Of a stretch of DNA of 64,000 bases, positions 39,961 through 49,514 are shown piece by piece. Within the stretch, counting starts at the first letter, position 1; each line of letters starts with the position of its first letter. The stretch covers positions 1,550,001 to 1,614,000 of the forward strand of contig NZ_LT629696.1 of assembly GCF_900100265.1 (NCBI RefSeq), in the 5' to 3' direction. A program made the position numbers and the translations under genes. The DNA is from Leifsonia sp. 466MF. Lineage in GTDB: Bacteria > Actinomycetota > Actinomycetes > Actinomycetales > Microbacteriaceae. The notes under the pieces were generated by a model. That model was not told the DNA's origin. It saw only the letters and a program-made list of their open reading frames with translations, and ran no database searches.

Positions 39961-41069
39961 CGCAGGAGAGCCCAGAACAACCGCGCGCCACTGGCCAGCG
40001 GTCGCGCCAGCCACGCGACCGTCACGATGATCAGGGCGAAGAACAGGTTCGCCGGACCCATCCAGTACGGAAGGATCGCCGTCGCGGTCGTGCCGAGGAT
40101 GACGACTCCGAGGGCGACGAGCGTCGCCGTCCACGCTCTATCCGATCTTCTCAGGGCGCGAATGAAGGGCGCAGCGCGTCCTCTGAGCTGTCTCGCCACA
40201 TGCCACCAGAACCCTGTCGCAAGCGCCGCGAGCGCAATCGGCAAGACCACGAAGGACGGGTTCATGACAAAGGAAGGCGTCTCGATCCAGGTGGTGTCGA
40301 ACTCCGGCGGAATCGTCTTCGTGATGATCACCATGATGACGAGAAGGATGGCGCCGGAGCCGACGAGAAGGCGGTTGGTCCAGTAGCGGCCGACAAGGCC
40401 GAGTGTGCGGAGCGCTTGAGGACTGCCCGGATCGGCGGCGAGGACATCCATGCAGGCGACGGCCGCAGCAGCCGCGCGCCCGTTGCGCAGTTTCGTGGCC
40501 GCCAGATCGGTCCGGTATTCCGGGTTCTCCGGATCGAGAGCCAACGCTCGGCGGTACGCGCGCTCCGCATCCTCTACGAAACCCTGCGCCAGCGCGAGAT
40601 CTCCCTGGAGATCGTGGACGGCCGCTTCGTCAGGAGCGAGGCGGAGCGCTTCGCGAGCGCTGTCCTTGGCCTCTGCGCTCACCCGCCCGGAGCGGAGGTG
40701 CACGGTTGCGACCACGAAATGCGATTGCCAGTCCCCGGGAGCGGTCTCGCGGGCAGCGGCCGCCGCCGAGCGGGCTGCCGAGTGCCGACCCTGACCGGAT
40801 CGGGCGATCGCCAGCAACCGGTACGGCCAGGGGTTCCCGGGCGCGAGGGCGCAGGCGCGCGCGCTGGCGTCGACGGCGCCCGTCCAGTCGCTCTCCGCGA
40901 TCGTGATCCGTGCCTGTGTGCAGAGAGCGTCGACATCGTCCGGATCGCGCGCCAGCAAGCGCGCAAGGGACATTCGCGCCGAGGGGAGGTTGTCGACCGC
41001 GAGGTAGCGATCGGCGAGGAAGAGCAGACGCGCGCGGCCGTCGTCGTCTGCGCGGTTCGCCGCGATCAC
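39957..41069 (-). CDS. TPR-repeat membrane protein, partner of the AAA+ ATPase
   Basis: A 370-residue protein with about five or six tetratricopeptide repeats (residues about 10-225; for example AYRRALALDPENPEYRTDLA) followed by four membrane helices (about 234-250, 273-289, 313-332, 340-356). The repeats would face the cytoplasm as a binding platform. The GTG start at 41069 overlaps the ATPase TGA (GTGA), so the two are translationally coupled and probably form one membrane-tethered machine. Its TAG lies in a CTAG palindrome that also supplies the GNAT stop. The family is not one I can name, and its substrates are unknown. Confidence 0.82.
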   Translation of the reverse strand: MIAANRADDDGRARLLFLADRYLAVDNLPSARMSLARLLARDPDDVDALCTQARITIAESDWTGAVDASARACALAPGNPWPYRLLAIARSGQGRHSAARSAAAAARETAPGDWQSHFVVATVHLRSGRVSAEAKDSAREALRLAPDEAAVHDLQGDLALAQGFVEDAERAYRRALALDPENPEYRTDLAATKLRNGRAAAAAVACMDVLAADPGSPQALRTLGLVGRYWTNRLLVGSGAILLVIMVIITKTIPPEFDTTWIETPSFVMNPSFVVLPIALAALATGFWWHVARQLRGRAAPFIRALRRSDRAWTATLVALGVVILGTTATAILPYWMGPANLFFALIIVTVAWLARPLASGARLFWALLR

Positions 41070-42277
41070 AGGCGCTTTGACGTCTTGAGGAAGGCCCGAA
41101 GCTCTGCGAAGGTACCGTCGTCCTCTCCGAACTCGACCATGTTCCTCGCGCTGTTGAGCCACGAGCCCGTCGAGGGGCGGATATCCGCGCGTGCGCGCTG
41201 GAGGTCCGCCATGGTGATACGACGGGCCACACCGGCCCTGGCGCTCTCCAGGAGGGCGAATTCCGCGGCGGACGCACACACGTGGGCGATATCCGCCCCC
41301 GAGTAGCCGGCCGTGGCGCGGGCGAGCGCCGCGATATCGATTCCGTCGGCCGGCCGATTCTTGAGGTGCGTCGTGAAGATGGCTGCGCGGGCTTCCTCGT
41401 CCGGTGGCAGGACGAGGACAGTGCGATCAAGCCGTCCGGGTCGCCGCAGCGCAGGATCTACGTCCCACAACTGATTCGTCGCGGCGAGCACGTACACACC
41501 GTCGTTGTTCGCATCCACGCCGTCCAGTTCGGTCAGCAACTGGTTGCTCACCCCACGAAGCGCTGCCTGGCGTGTCTGACTGCGCCGTTGTCCGAGGGCG
41601 TCGAACTCGTCGAAGAAGAGGACGCATGGCGCCTCCCGCCGCGCCTGTTGGAAGAGCTGGTGGATGTTCGCCTCGGATTCGCCGACGAAGGGCGAGAGGA
41701 TGTCCGAGACCGACGCGGAAAGGAAGGCGGCGCCGAGCTCGCCCGCCAGGGCACGGGCGATGAACGTCTTACCGCATCCTGGCGGCCCGTGCAGCAGGAG
41801 CCCGCCGCCCAGCGTCATACCGTAGAGCTCGCGGAGCTCGGGGTTCCGAAGCGGGGCGAGGAAGGCGGCATCCAGTCGCGCCTTGACGCTCGGCATCCCG
41901 CCGACATCCGCGAGTGTGACCACAGGTCGTTCGACGCCGGTCGGATCGGGATCGCGGGGTCGGGTGACGGTCGTGTTCACGACCTCACCGAGTTGACGCT
42001 CCGCTTCCGACCAGTCGAACTGCTCGGGCGAGTGGGCGGGAGCAGGATGCATCGGCCGCTCCGCCGCCGGATCGGCTGCGGAGAGCGCGGTACTCATCAT
42101 CCGCCGGGCATCGGGGTTACCGGGATCACGGCGGAGTGCTTCCCCCGCCTGCGCGATAGCCTCCGCCGTCTCGCCGAAATCGAGCAGCAGCGCGGCCAGG
42201 TGCAGCCGGAGCGTGATGTCGTCGGGTGTCGCATCGAGCGCCCGGCGAACGGCGGCGATGACAGAATCCTGATCCAC
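41066..42277 (-). CDS. TPR-AAA+ ATPase (FtsH/Cdc48-type single AAA domain)
   Basis: A 403-residue ATPase. A short TPR-like helical region (residues 1-68) leads by an acidic, Pro-rich linker to one classic AAA domain. Visible are the DVGGM entry (124-128), Walker A GPPGCGKT (164-171), Walker B VLFFDE (219-224), sensor 1 at Asn268 in LAATNQ, the arginine-finger RRPGRLD (278-284) and GYSGADI (324-330). There is no protease domain, so an unfoldase or remodelling role is inferred. It is not EccA, whose AAA domain is CbbX-type. The GTG start lies six bases after a minus-strand -10 box. The gene and its partner are bracketed by the 37-bp repeat. Confidence 0.88.
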   Translation of the reverse strand: MDQDSVIAAVRRALDATPDDITLRLHLAALLLDFGETAEAIAQAGEALRRDPGNPDARRMMSTALSAADPAAERPMHPAPAHSPEQFDWSEAERQLGEVVNTTVTRPRDPDPTGVERPVVTLADVGGMPSVKARLDAAFLAPLRNPELRELYGMTLGGGLLLHGPPGCGKTFIARALAGELGAAFLSASVSDILSPFVGESEANIHQLFQQARREAPCVLFFDEFDALGQRRSQTRQAALRGVSNQLLTELDGVDANNDGVYVLAATNQLWDVDPALRRPGRLDRTVLVLPPDEEARAAIFTTHLKNRPADGIDIAALARATAGYSGADIAHVCASAAEFALLESARAGVARRITMADLQRARADIRPSTGSWLNSARNMVEFGEDDGTFAELRAFLKTSKRL

Positions 42278-42283
42278 CTCTGC

Positions 42284-42289
42284 AGGATA
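42284..42289 (-). promoter_or_regulatory. -10 box of the AAA+/TPR module, leaderless
   Basis: TATCCT on the minus strand ends six bases before the ATPase GTG. It lies inside the segment bracketed by the 37-bp repeats, so the module brought its own promoter. Confidence 0.5.
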
Positions 42290-42311
42290 CTGAGTGCGCG
42301 AATGTCCCGGG

Positions 42312-42348
42312 GGCGCGCGTCGGCCGGCTAGGCCGCGACGACGTCCGC
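42312..42348 (+). repeat. 37-bp perfect direct repeat, copy 2
   Basis: Second copy of the repeat at 39909-39945, 2403 bases away in the same orientation. It contains the ctaA stop codon (CTA on the plus strand at 42328-42330). Confidence 0.97.
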
Positions 42349-43269
42349 GGCTGAATCCTCTCGCGCGTCCAGCGCAGCCGCAGGGGCCTTGAGCGAGAGG
42401 ATGACCGCGGTCATCGCGGAGGCCAGGAGCGCCGCGAGGGTCATGTGAATGCCCACGAGGATGCCCGGGAGGCCGGTGTTCGCCTGGATCAGACCGACGA
42501 CGATCTGCAGCAGCTCGACCGCCAGCAGGTACTGCGTGAAACGGCGCACCGCCGTCGTGCGGTAGCGCAGGGATCCGACGACGAGGACGAGGGTCAGCGC
42601 GAACGTGACGTACGCGGGGATCGCGTGGACGTGCTGCAGGATCTCGGGATTCAGGCCGTTGCGCGGCGCGTTCGCGTCACCCGCGTGCGGTCCGCTGCCC
42701 GTGGTGAGGATGCCGACCAGGATCGTGATGGCGACGACGGCGCTGGTGACGTGGGCGACACCCGCGAACCAGCCGGGGACGGCGCGGACGCGCGGGCCAG
42801 GGACGGCGTAGACGCGGAAGACGAACGCCGTGCAGGTGGCGACGAGGGCGATCGATACGACGAAGTGCAGACCGACCACGTACGGGTTCAGCCCGCTCAG
42901 GACGCTGAGGCCGCCGATCACGGCCTGCGCCGGGATGGCGAGGCCGGCGATCAGGGTCAGCCAGAACAGATCCGGGCGCTGCTTGCGCATCCGGAGGATG
43001 GCGAGGAACGCCACGATGGCCACGACCGCGAGAAGGGCGCTGAGCACGCGGTTGCCGAACTCGATGAAGCCGTGGACGCCCATCTCGGGCGTGTTGACCA
43101 GTGAGTCGGCCGTGCACTTCGGCCAGGTCGGGCAGCCGAGGCCGCTGGCGGTGAGCCGCACCAGGCCACCCGTCCCGACCAGGACGACCTGCCCCACCAG
43201 GTAGACCCACGCGATCACCTTCAGCCGAGTGTCCACGCGGTCCGGCAGCCAGGCGATGATGCGCTTCAT
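42328..43269 (-). CDS. ctaA: heme A synthase (COX15/CtaA family)
   Basis: A 313-residue polytopic enzyme that oxidises the methyl group of heme O to the formyl of heme A. About eight membrane helices are visible, with the N-terminal GGLVRLTASGLGCPTWPKC motif (about residues 34-52) and conserved histidines in VHGFIEFGNR, GLHFVV, QHVHAIPAY and GIHM. The ATG at 43269 gives the expected N-terminus (KRIIAWLPDRVD). Its last codons (AADVVAA and stop) lie within the second 37-bp repeat. It works with ctaB, which lies across the inserted module. Confidence 0.96.
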   Translation of the reverse strand: MKRIIAWLPDRVDTRLKVIAWVYLVGQVVLVGTGGLVRLTASGLGCPTWPKCTADSLVNTPEMGVHGFIEFGNRVLSALLAVVAIVAFLAILRMRKQRPDLFWLTLIAGLAIPAQAVIGGLSVLSGLNPYVVGLHFVVSIALVATCTAFVFRVYAVPGPRVRAVPGWFAGVAHVTSAVVAITILVGILTTGSGPHAGDANAPRNGLNPEILQHVHAIPAYVTFALTLVLVVGSLRYRTTAVRRFTQYLLAVELLQIVVGLIQANTGLPGILVGIHMTLAALLASAMTAVILSLKAPAAALDAREDSAADVVAA

Positions 43270-43599
43270 GGTTCGGGGGCTTTCTCGGTCGGATCGGCGG
43301 GGCCGGATGCGGATACTCGGGCAATGCGCAGGCGCGCCTCTACTAATACCGCGCCGCACCTGTAGAATTGATGGGTTCGAGGAACGCGCAATCCAGCGCG
43401 TGCGCGCGGCCGGTTTCTCCGTCCGTGGCCGGGGCATCGTGGCCCGTCTCCACGAACAGTCTAGGTACGCACGTGTTGGTACGCAGTCACCGCCACCCGC
43501 ACAATCAGGACGCTCAGCAGCGACCGGCGAAAGCCGTGCTTGCCGAGGGGAATGAGCCGGACTGATATCCGGTTACGAGTGGAAGGAAACGAGGTAGAT
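43270..43599. other. divergent ctaA/sufB intergenic region with long suf leader
   Basis: A 330-base region. TAGAAT at 43363-43368 probably starts the suf transcript, leaving a leader of about 225 bases. A short hairpin (CCGGA/TCCGG) lies near 43558-43573, 25 bases before the ribosome-binding site. No sufR gene and no known riboswitch is recognised. A 64-codon open frame from 43371 starts too close to the -10 box to be translated. Confidence 0.6.
43363..43368 (+). promoter_or_regulatory. -10 box of the suf operon
   Basis: TAGAAT, about 230 bases before the sufB ATG. The distance implies a long untranslated leader. Confidence 0.45.
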
Positions 43600-45018
43600 A
43601 TGTCAGACATCCTGATCGATCGGCCTGAGCTCGCCTCTTTGGGGCAGTACGAGTTCGGCTGGGCGGATTCCGACGCCGCGGGTTCCATCGCCCGTCGCGG
43701 TCTCTCACCCGAGGTGGTGAAAGACATCTCGGCCCTGAAGAAGGAGCCCGAGTGGATGCTGCAGCGCCGCCTCAAGGCCCTTCAGCTCTTCGAGCGCAAG
43801 CCCATGCCGACCTGGGGCGCCGACCTGTCGGAGATCGACTTCGACAACATCAAGTACTTCGTCCGCTCCACCGAGAAGCAGGCGCAGAGTTGGGAAGACC
43901 TGCCGGAGGACATCCGGAACACGTACGAGAAGCTCGGCATCCCGGAGGCGGAGCGTCAGCGTCTCGTCGCCGGCGTCGCCGCGCAGTACGAGTCCGAGGT
44001 CGTCTACCACCAGATCCGTGAAGACCTGGAGCAGCAGGGCGTCATCTTCCTCGACACCGACACCGCGCTCCGCGAGCACCCGGAGATCTTCGAGGAGTAC
44101 TTCGGAACGGTGATCCCGGCCGGCGACAACAAGTTCGCCGCGCTGAACACCGCCGTGTGGTCGGGCGGATCGTTCGTCTACGTCCCCAAGGGCGTCCACG
44201 TCGAGATCCCGCTGCAGGCCTACTTCCGCATCAACACCGAGAACATGGGTCAGTTCGAGCGGACGCTGATCATCGCCGACGAGGGCAGCTACGTCCACTA
44301 CATCGAGGGCTGCACCGCTCCGATCTACAAGTCGGACTCGCTGCACTCCGCGGTCGTCGAGATCATCGTCAAGAAGAACGCCCGCGTGCGCTACACGACC
44401 ATCCAGAACTGGTCCAACAACGTCTACAACCTCGTCACCAAGCGGGCCACCGCGGCCGAGGGCGCGACGATGGAGTGGATCGACGGCAACATCGGCTCCA
44501 AGGTCACGATGAAGTACCCGTCGATCTACCTGATGGGGGAGCACGCCAAGGGCGAGACCCTGTCCGTCGCCTTCGCCGGCCCCGGCCAGCACCAGGACGC
44601 CGGCGCCAAGATGATCCACATGGCGCCGTACACGCAGTCGTCGATCGTCTCCAAGTCGATCGCGCGCGGCGGCGGCCGTGCCGGCTACCGCGGCGAGGTG
44701 CGGATGGATGCGAACGCGCACCACTCCGCCAACACCGTCCGCTGCGACGCGCTGCTCGTCGACACGATCTCTCGGTCCGACACGTATCCGGCGATCGACA
44801 TCCGTGTCGACGACGTGCAGCTCGGCCACGAGGCGACCGTGTCGCGCGTGAGCGAGGAGCAGCTGTTCTACCTCATGTCGCGCGGGCTCCCGGAGGACGA
44901 GGCCATGGCGATGATCGTCCGCGGCTTCATCGAGCCGATCGCCCGCGAGCTCCCCATGGAGTACGCACTGGAACTCAACAAGCTCATCGAGATGGGCATG
45001 GAAGGCTCTGTCGGATGA
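43600..45018 (+). CDS. sufB: Fe-S cluster assembly scaffold SufB
   Basis: A 472-residue SufB, the scaffold on which Fe-S clusters are built with SufC and SufD. The right-handed helix region contains [30 protein letters not shown], and the conserved C-terminal region is [26 protein letters not shown]. The start follows GGAAGGAAACGAGG. There is no intein, unlike several mycobacterial sufB genes. Its TGA overlaps the sufD ATG (ATGA). It is the first gene of sufB-sufD-Rieske-sufC-DUF59. Confidence 0.97.
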   Translation: MSDILIDRPELASLGQYEFGWADSDAAGSIARRGLSPEVVKDISALKKEPEWMLQRRLKALQLFERKPMPTWGADLSEIDFDNIKYFVRSTEKQAQSWEDLPEDIRNTYEKLGIPEAERQRLVAGVAAQYESEVVYHQIREDLEQQGVIFLDTDTALREHPEIFEEYFGTVIPAGDNKFAALNTAVWSGGSFVYVPKGVHVEIPLQAYFRINTENMGQFERTLIIADEGSYVHYIEGCTAPIYKSDSLHSAVVEIIVKKNARVRYTTIQNWSNNVYNLVTKRATAAEGATMEWIDGNIGSKVTMKYPSIYLMGEHAKGETLSVAFAGPGQHQDAGAKMIHMAPYTQSSIVSKSIARGGGRAGYRGEVRMDANAHHSANTVRCDALLVDTISRSDTYPAIDIRVDDVQLGHEATVSRVSEEQLFYLMSRGLPEDEAMAMIVRGFIEPIARELPMEYALELNKLIEMGMEGSVG

Positions 45019-46235
45019 CGCAGATCGAGACGACGCAGACCACCGCGCCCGCCCCGACCCACATGCGAGCACCTGTCCCGGTGCAGAGCCGCGCCGAGCG
45101 GTTCACCTCGACCGAGGTGTCGGACTTCCCTGCGGTCACCGGCCGTGAGGCGATGTGGAAGTACACGCCGGTGGCGCGCATCCAGGAGCTCATCACGGGC
45201 GACCTGGACGGCTCGCCCTACGTGTACGACGCCACGACCGCCCCCGGTGTGACCACCGCGTGGATCGGCCGTGACGACGCCCGCATCGGTGCTGCAGGGA
45301 AGCCCGAGGACCGCGCCTCCGCCAATGCCTGGACGGCCTTCGAGCAGGCGCTGCTCGTGACCATCGGCGCCGACCTCAGCGGAGACCGTCGCGAGGTCAC
45401 GCTGACCCGCTCCGCCCTCGGCGGACCGGCGCGCGCCGCGCACACGGTCGTCGAGGTCGCCCCGGGAGCCGTGGCGACCCTCATCCTGCAGAACACCGGA
45501 TCGGCGCACCTGACCGAGAACATCGAGTTCCTCCTGGGTAAGGACGCCGACCTCACGGTCGTGTCGCTCCAGGAGTGGGACGACGAGGCGCTCCACGTCG
45601 CCGCCCACTTCGCCGAGCTCGGCGAGGGCGCGCGCATCAAGCACGTCGCCGTCACGCTCGGCGGCGGAGTCGTCCGGCTCAACCCGTCGGCCCACCTGGC
45701 CGGCGCGCGAGCGGACGCCGAGCTGCTCGGCGCCTACTTCGCCGACGCCAGCCAGCACCTCGAGCAGCAGGTGTACGTCCACCACGACGGCCCCGAGACC
45801 CGCAGCCGCGTGACCTACAAGGGCGCCCTGCAGGGCCAGGGCGCGCGCACGGTGTGGATCGGCGACGTGCTCATCGGCCCGAAGGCCGTCGGCACCGACA
45901 CCTACGAGCAGAACCGCAACCTCGTCCTCACCGACGGCGCCCGCGCCGACTCCGTGCCGAACCTCGAGATCGAGACCGGCGACATCGTCGGCGCCGGTCA
46001 CGCGAGCGCCACCGGCCGTTTCGACGACGAGCAGCTCTTCTACCTCCAGTCCCGCGGGATCCCGGAGGAGGAGGCGCGCCGCCTGGTCGTGCGCGGCTTC
46101 CTCGCCGAGATCGTCCAGCAGATCGGCTCGCCGGCGCTCCAGGAGCGCCTGCAGGCCAAGATCGAGGACGAGCTGGAATCGGCGTCGGTCACAGCGTCGG
46201 CGCCCTCCGCGCCGGCCGCCGGGGCCGAGAACTGA
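45015..46235 (+). CDS. sufD: Fe-S cluster assembly protein SufD
   Basis: A 406-residue paralogue of SufB and part of the SufBC2D complex. The N-terminus is Thr/Pro-rich, the family motif [13 protein letters not shown] follows near residue 48, and the C-terminus has the SufB-like [35 protein letters not shown]. It overlaps sufB by four bases and the Rieske gene by one base (TGATG), so translation is coupled on both sides. Confidence 0.96.
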   Translation: MTQIETTQTTAPAPTHMRAPVPVQSRAERFTSTEVSDFPAVTGREAMWKYTPVARIQELITGDLDGSPYVYDATTAPGVTTAWIGRDDARIGAAGKPEDRASANAWTAFEQALLVTIGADLSGDRREVTLTRSALGGPARAAHTVVEVAPGAVATLILQNTGSAHLTENIEFLLGKDADLTVVSLQEWDDEALHVAAHFAELGEGARIKHVAVTLGGGVVRLNPSAHLAGARADAELLGAYFADASQHLEQQVYVHHDGPETRSRVTYKGALQGQGARTVWIGDVLIGPKAVGTDTYEQNRNLVLTDGARADSVPNLEIETGDIVGAGHASATGRFDDEQLFYLQSRGIPEEEARRLVVRGFLAEIVQQIGSPALQERLQAKIEDELESASVTASAPSAPAAGAEN

Positions 46236-46564
46236 TGGTGGGCCAGCGCGTCGCAGCCGTCGCGGAGCTGGTCGAGAACCAGGCCACCCGCGTCGTGCTC
46301 GACGGCGTCCCCATCGCCGTCGTCAAGGACTCGTCCGGTGCGGTGCACGCCATCGGCGACACCTGCACCCACGGCGAGATCTCGCTGTCCGAGGGTTTCG
46401 TCGAGGACGAGACCCTGGAGTGCTGGGCGCACGGCTCCCAGTTCTCCCTCGTGACCGGCAAGCCCCTCAACCTCCCGGCTTACGAGCCGGTCCCCGTGTT
46501 TCCCGTCGAGATCATCGACGGAGACGTCTTCATCGACCCCAGCGCCCCGAAAGTGAACAACTAA
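46235..46564 (+). CDS. Rieske-type ferredoxin of the suf operon
   Basis: A 109-residue soluble Rieske protein. The [2Fe-2S] ligands are CTH (about residues 43-45) and CWAH (about 63-66), the usual CxH and CxxH pair. Such non-heme ferredoxins occur between sufD and sufC in many actinobacteria and may supply electrons for assembly or resemble NirD/BphF-type carriers; the partner is unknown. The ATG overlaps the sufD stop by one base. sufC starts two bases after its stop. Confidence 0.93.
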   Translation: MVGQRVAAVAELVENQATRVVLDGVPIAVVKDSSGAVHAIGDTCTHGEISLSEGFVEDETLECWAHGSQFSLVTGKPLNLPAYEPVPVFPVEIIDGDVFIDPSAPKVNN

Positions 46565-46566
46565 CC

Positions 46567-47361
<795 letters not shown>

Positions 47362-47367
47362 GAGAGG

Positions 47368-47373
47368 TAGAAT
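47368..47373 (+). promoter_or_regulatory. -10 box of the DUF59 gene, leaderless
   Basis: TAGAAT ends six bases before the ATG at 47380 and gives this gene a promoter separate from the suf operon. Confidence 0.5.
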
Positions 47374-47379
47374 CCTCAC

Positions 47380-47709
47380 ATGCCCGCCACTTTGAGCCCA
47401 GCGCTCTTCGACCAGGTCGAGGAGGCGCTGAAGGACGTCATGGATCCCGAACTCGGGATCAACGTCGTCGACCTGGGCCTCATCTACGACCTGGCCTGGG
47501 ATGACGAGAACAACGCGCTCATCATCTCGATGACGCTCACCAGTGCCGGCTGCCCGCTGACCGACGTGCTCGAAGAGCAGACCGCCGAGGCGCTCGACGG
47601 CATCGTCGAGGCATTCCGCATCAACTGGGTGTGGATGCCGCCGTGGGGTCCCGAGCGGATCACCGACGACGGCCGCGACATGATGCGCGCCCTCGGCTTC
47701 GCAATCTAA
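47380..47709 (+). CDS. DUF59 (MIP18/SufT-like) metal-sulfur cluster assembly factor
   Basis: A 109-residue single-domain DUF59 protein. The core motif DPELGINVVDLGLIYDL is at about residues 25-41 and TSAGCPLTDVLEEQ, with the conserved Cys, at about 59-72. Such proteins help deliver Fe-S clusters to targets, as SufT and eukaryotic MIP18 do. The gene follows sufC by 18 bases and has its own TAGAAT -10 box. In other actinobacteria the same gene closes the suf operon after sufS and sufU, which are absent here. Confidence 0.93.
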   Translation: MPATLSPALFDQVEEALKDVMDPELGINVVDLGLIYDLAWDDENNALIISMTLTSAGCPLTDVLEEQTAEALDGIVEAFRINWVWMPPWGPERITDDGRDMMRALGFAI

Positions 47710-47721
47710 GACATCCCCTCC

Positions 47722-47783
47722 AACAGTTCCGGACTTTTTCGACCGCGCCGTGGCGTGCCGGGCCGAAAAAGTCCGGAACTGTT
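47722..47783. repeat. intergenic inverted repeat, family B, copy 1
   Basis: Perfect 20-base arms (AACAGTTCCGGACTTTTTCG and its complement) with a 22-base GC-rich loop, between the DUF59 and ABC-F genes. The layout and half the arm sequence match the element at 51723-51782. The run of Ts lies within the arm, not after it. Confidence 0.9.
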
Positions 47784-47813
47784 TGCTGAGAACCGAGTAG
47801 AGAAGAGATCGAC

Positions 47814-49412
47814 GTGCTTGCCGTGCAGGGGCTGGAGCTGCGCGTTGGCGCACGCCTTCTGATGGAGGACGTGAGCTTCCGCGTCGCCGACGGGGACAAG
47901 ATCGGACTCGTCGGCCGCAACGGCGCCGGCAAGACGACACTCACCAAGGTCCTCGCCGGCGACCTGCTCCCGACGGCCGGCAAGGTCGACCGCTCCGGCG
48001 ACCTCGGGTACCTTCCGCAGGACCCGCGCTCCGGCAACCTGGACGACCTGGCGCGCACGCGCATCCTCGACGCCCGGGGCCTCGGCTCGATCGTCCTCGG
48101 GATGCAGCAGGCCACCGTCGACATGGCGAGCACCGACTCGGCCGTGTCCGAGGCCGCGATGAAGAAGTACGGCCGGCTGGAGGAGCGCTTCCACCTGCTC
48201 GGCGGGTACGCGGCCGAGGCCGAGGCTGCATCCATCGCGTCCAACCTGAACCTGCCGGATCGCATCCTCGACCAGCCGCTGAAGACCCTCTCGGGCGGTC
48301 AGCGCCGCCGGATCGAGCTGGCGCGCATCCTCTTCTCCGACGCCCGCACGATGATCCTCGACGAGCCGACGAACCACCTGGATGCGGACTCGGTCATCTG
48401 GCTGCGCGAGTTCCTGAAGAACTACACCGGCGGCTTCATCGTCATCTCGCACGACGTGGAACTGGTCGGCGAGACGGTCAACCGCGTCTTCTACCTGGAC
48501 GCGAACCGCCAGGTCATCGACATCTACAACATGGGCTGGAAGAACTACCAGCGCCAGCGCGCCGCCGACGAGGAGCGCCGCAAGAAGGAGCGCGCCAACG
48601 CCGAGAAGAAGGCGGGCGCCCTGCAGCTGCAGGCCGCGAAGTTCGGCGCGAAGGCGACCAAGGCGGCCGCGGCGCACCAGATGGTCGCGCGCGCCGAGAA
48701 GCTTCTCGCCGGGCTCGAGGAGGTGCGCCAGGTCGACCGGGTCGCGAAGCTGCGGTTCCCGACACCGGCGCCGTGCGGACGCACGCCGCTGCAGGCGAGC
48801 GACCTCTCCAAGAGCTACGGCTCGCTCGAGATCTTCACCGCCGTCGACCTCGCGATCGACCGCGGCTCGAAGGTCGTCGTGCTCGGGCTGAACGGTGCGG
48901 GCAAGACCACGCTGCTGCGGATGCTCGCGGGCGTCGACAAGCCGGACACCGGCCAGGTCGAGCCCGGCCACGGCCTGCGGATCGGGTACTACGCGCAGGA
49001 GCACGAGACGATCGACGTCGAGCGCAGCGTGCTCCAGAACATGGTGTCGTCGTCGCCCTCGCTGACCGAGACCGAGGCCCGCAGGGTGCTCGGTTCGTTC
49101 CTGTTCACGGGCGACGACGCGCACAAGCCGGCCGGCGTGCTCTCCGGCGGCGAGAAGACCCGGCTCGCGCTGGCGATGATCGTCGTGTCGGGGGCGAACG
49201 TCCTGCTGCTCGACGAGCCCACCAACAACCTCGACCCGGCCAGCCGCGAGGAGATCCTGGATGCGCTGGCGCACTACGAGGGCGCGGTCGTACTGGTGAG
49301 TCACGACGAGGGCGCGGTCGAGGCGCTGAACCCGGAGCGCGTCCTCATCCTCCCCGACGGCGTCGAGGACCACTGGTCGCGCGACTACCTCGACCTCATC
49401 TCCCTCGCCTAG
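47814..49412 (+). CDS. ABC-F family ATPase (translation factor-like)
   Basis: A 532-residue protein with two ABC domains and no membrane part. Walker A motifs are GRNGAGKTT and GLNGAGKTT; signatures are LSGGQRRRIELAR and LSGGEKTRLALA; and a charged linker (AADEERRKKERANAEKKAGALQ) lies between them. ABC-F proteins such as EttA, Uup and the antibiotic-resistance types act on the ribosome. The linker length fits a housekeeping member rather than a long resistance-type arm, but this is uncertain. The GTG start has AGAAGAGA upstream. Confidence 0.93.
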   Translation: MLAVQGLELRVGARLLMEDVSFRVADGDKIGLVGRNGAGKTTLTKVLAGDLLPTAGKVDRSGDLGYLPQDPRSGNLDDLARTRILDARGLGSIVLGMQQATVDMASTDSAVSEAAMKKYGRLEERFHLLGGYAAEAEAASIASNLNLPDRILDQPLKTLSGGQRRRIELARILFSDARTMILDEPTNHLDADSVIWLREFLKNYTGGFIVISHDVELVGETVNRVFYLDANRQVIDIYNMGWKNYQRQRAADEERRKKERANAEKKAGALQLQAAKFGAKATKAAAAHQMVARAEKLLAGLEEVRQVDRVAKLRFPTPAPCGRTPLQASDLSKSYGSLEIFTAVDLAIDRGSKVVVLGLNGAGKTTLLRMLAGVDKPDTGQVEPGHGLRIGYYAQEHETIDVERSVLQNMVSSSPSLTETEARRVLGSFLFTGDDAHKPAGVLSGGEKTRLALAMIVVSGANVLLLDEPTNNLDPASREEILDALAHYEGAVVLVSHDEGAVEALNPERVLILPDGVEDHWSRDYLDLISLA

Positions 49413-49429
49413 CCCTCCGCCCCGGGCAC

Positions 49430-49485
49430 GATTTGCGCCAAATCTCGGTTATGGGGCGCTCAAAACCGCGATTTGGCGCAAATCT
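49430..49485. repeat. intergenic inverted repeat, family A, copy 3
   Basis: Arms of 21 bases with one mismatch, starting GATTTGCGCCAAATC, between the convergent ABC-F and SURF1 genes. It is the same unit as at 1778 and 29414. Confidence 0.9.
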
Positions 49486-49514
49486 CGCCACGGACTGGGG
49501 TGCGGCGAGGAGGG

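Noticed and set aside
39957..42277. EccA-like type VII secretion ATPase
   Set aside because: The AAA domain is of the FtsH/Cdc48 class, not CbbX-type, and no ESX genes (EccB-E, WXG100) are in the window.
39957..42277. Foreign base composition of the AAA+/TPR module
   Set aside because: Spot counts of a few 60-base rows gave values overlapping those of ctaB and sufB, so no compositional claim can be made without a full computation.
39909..42348. Integrative element with attL/attR and an integrase
   Set aside because: The 37-bp repeat resembles att cores, but the interval holds only two genes and neither is a recombinase.
43371..43565. 64-codon open frame in the suf leader
   Set aside because: Its ATG lies only two bases after the -10 box, so it would fall upstream of the transcription start. 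No ribosome-binding site is seen.
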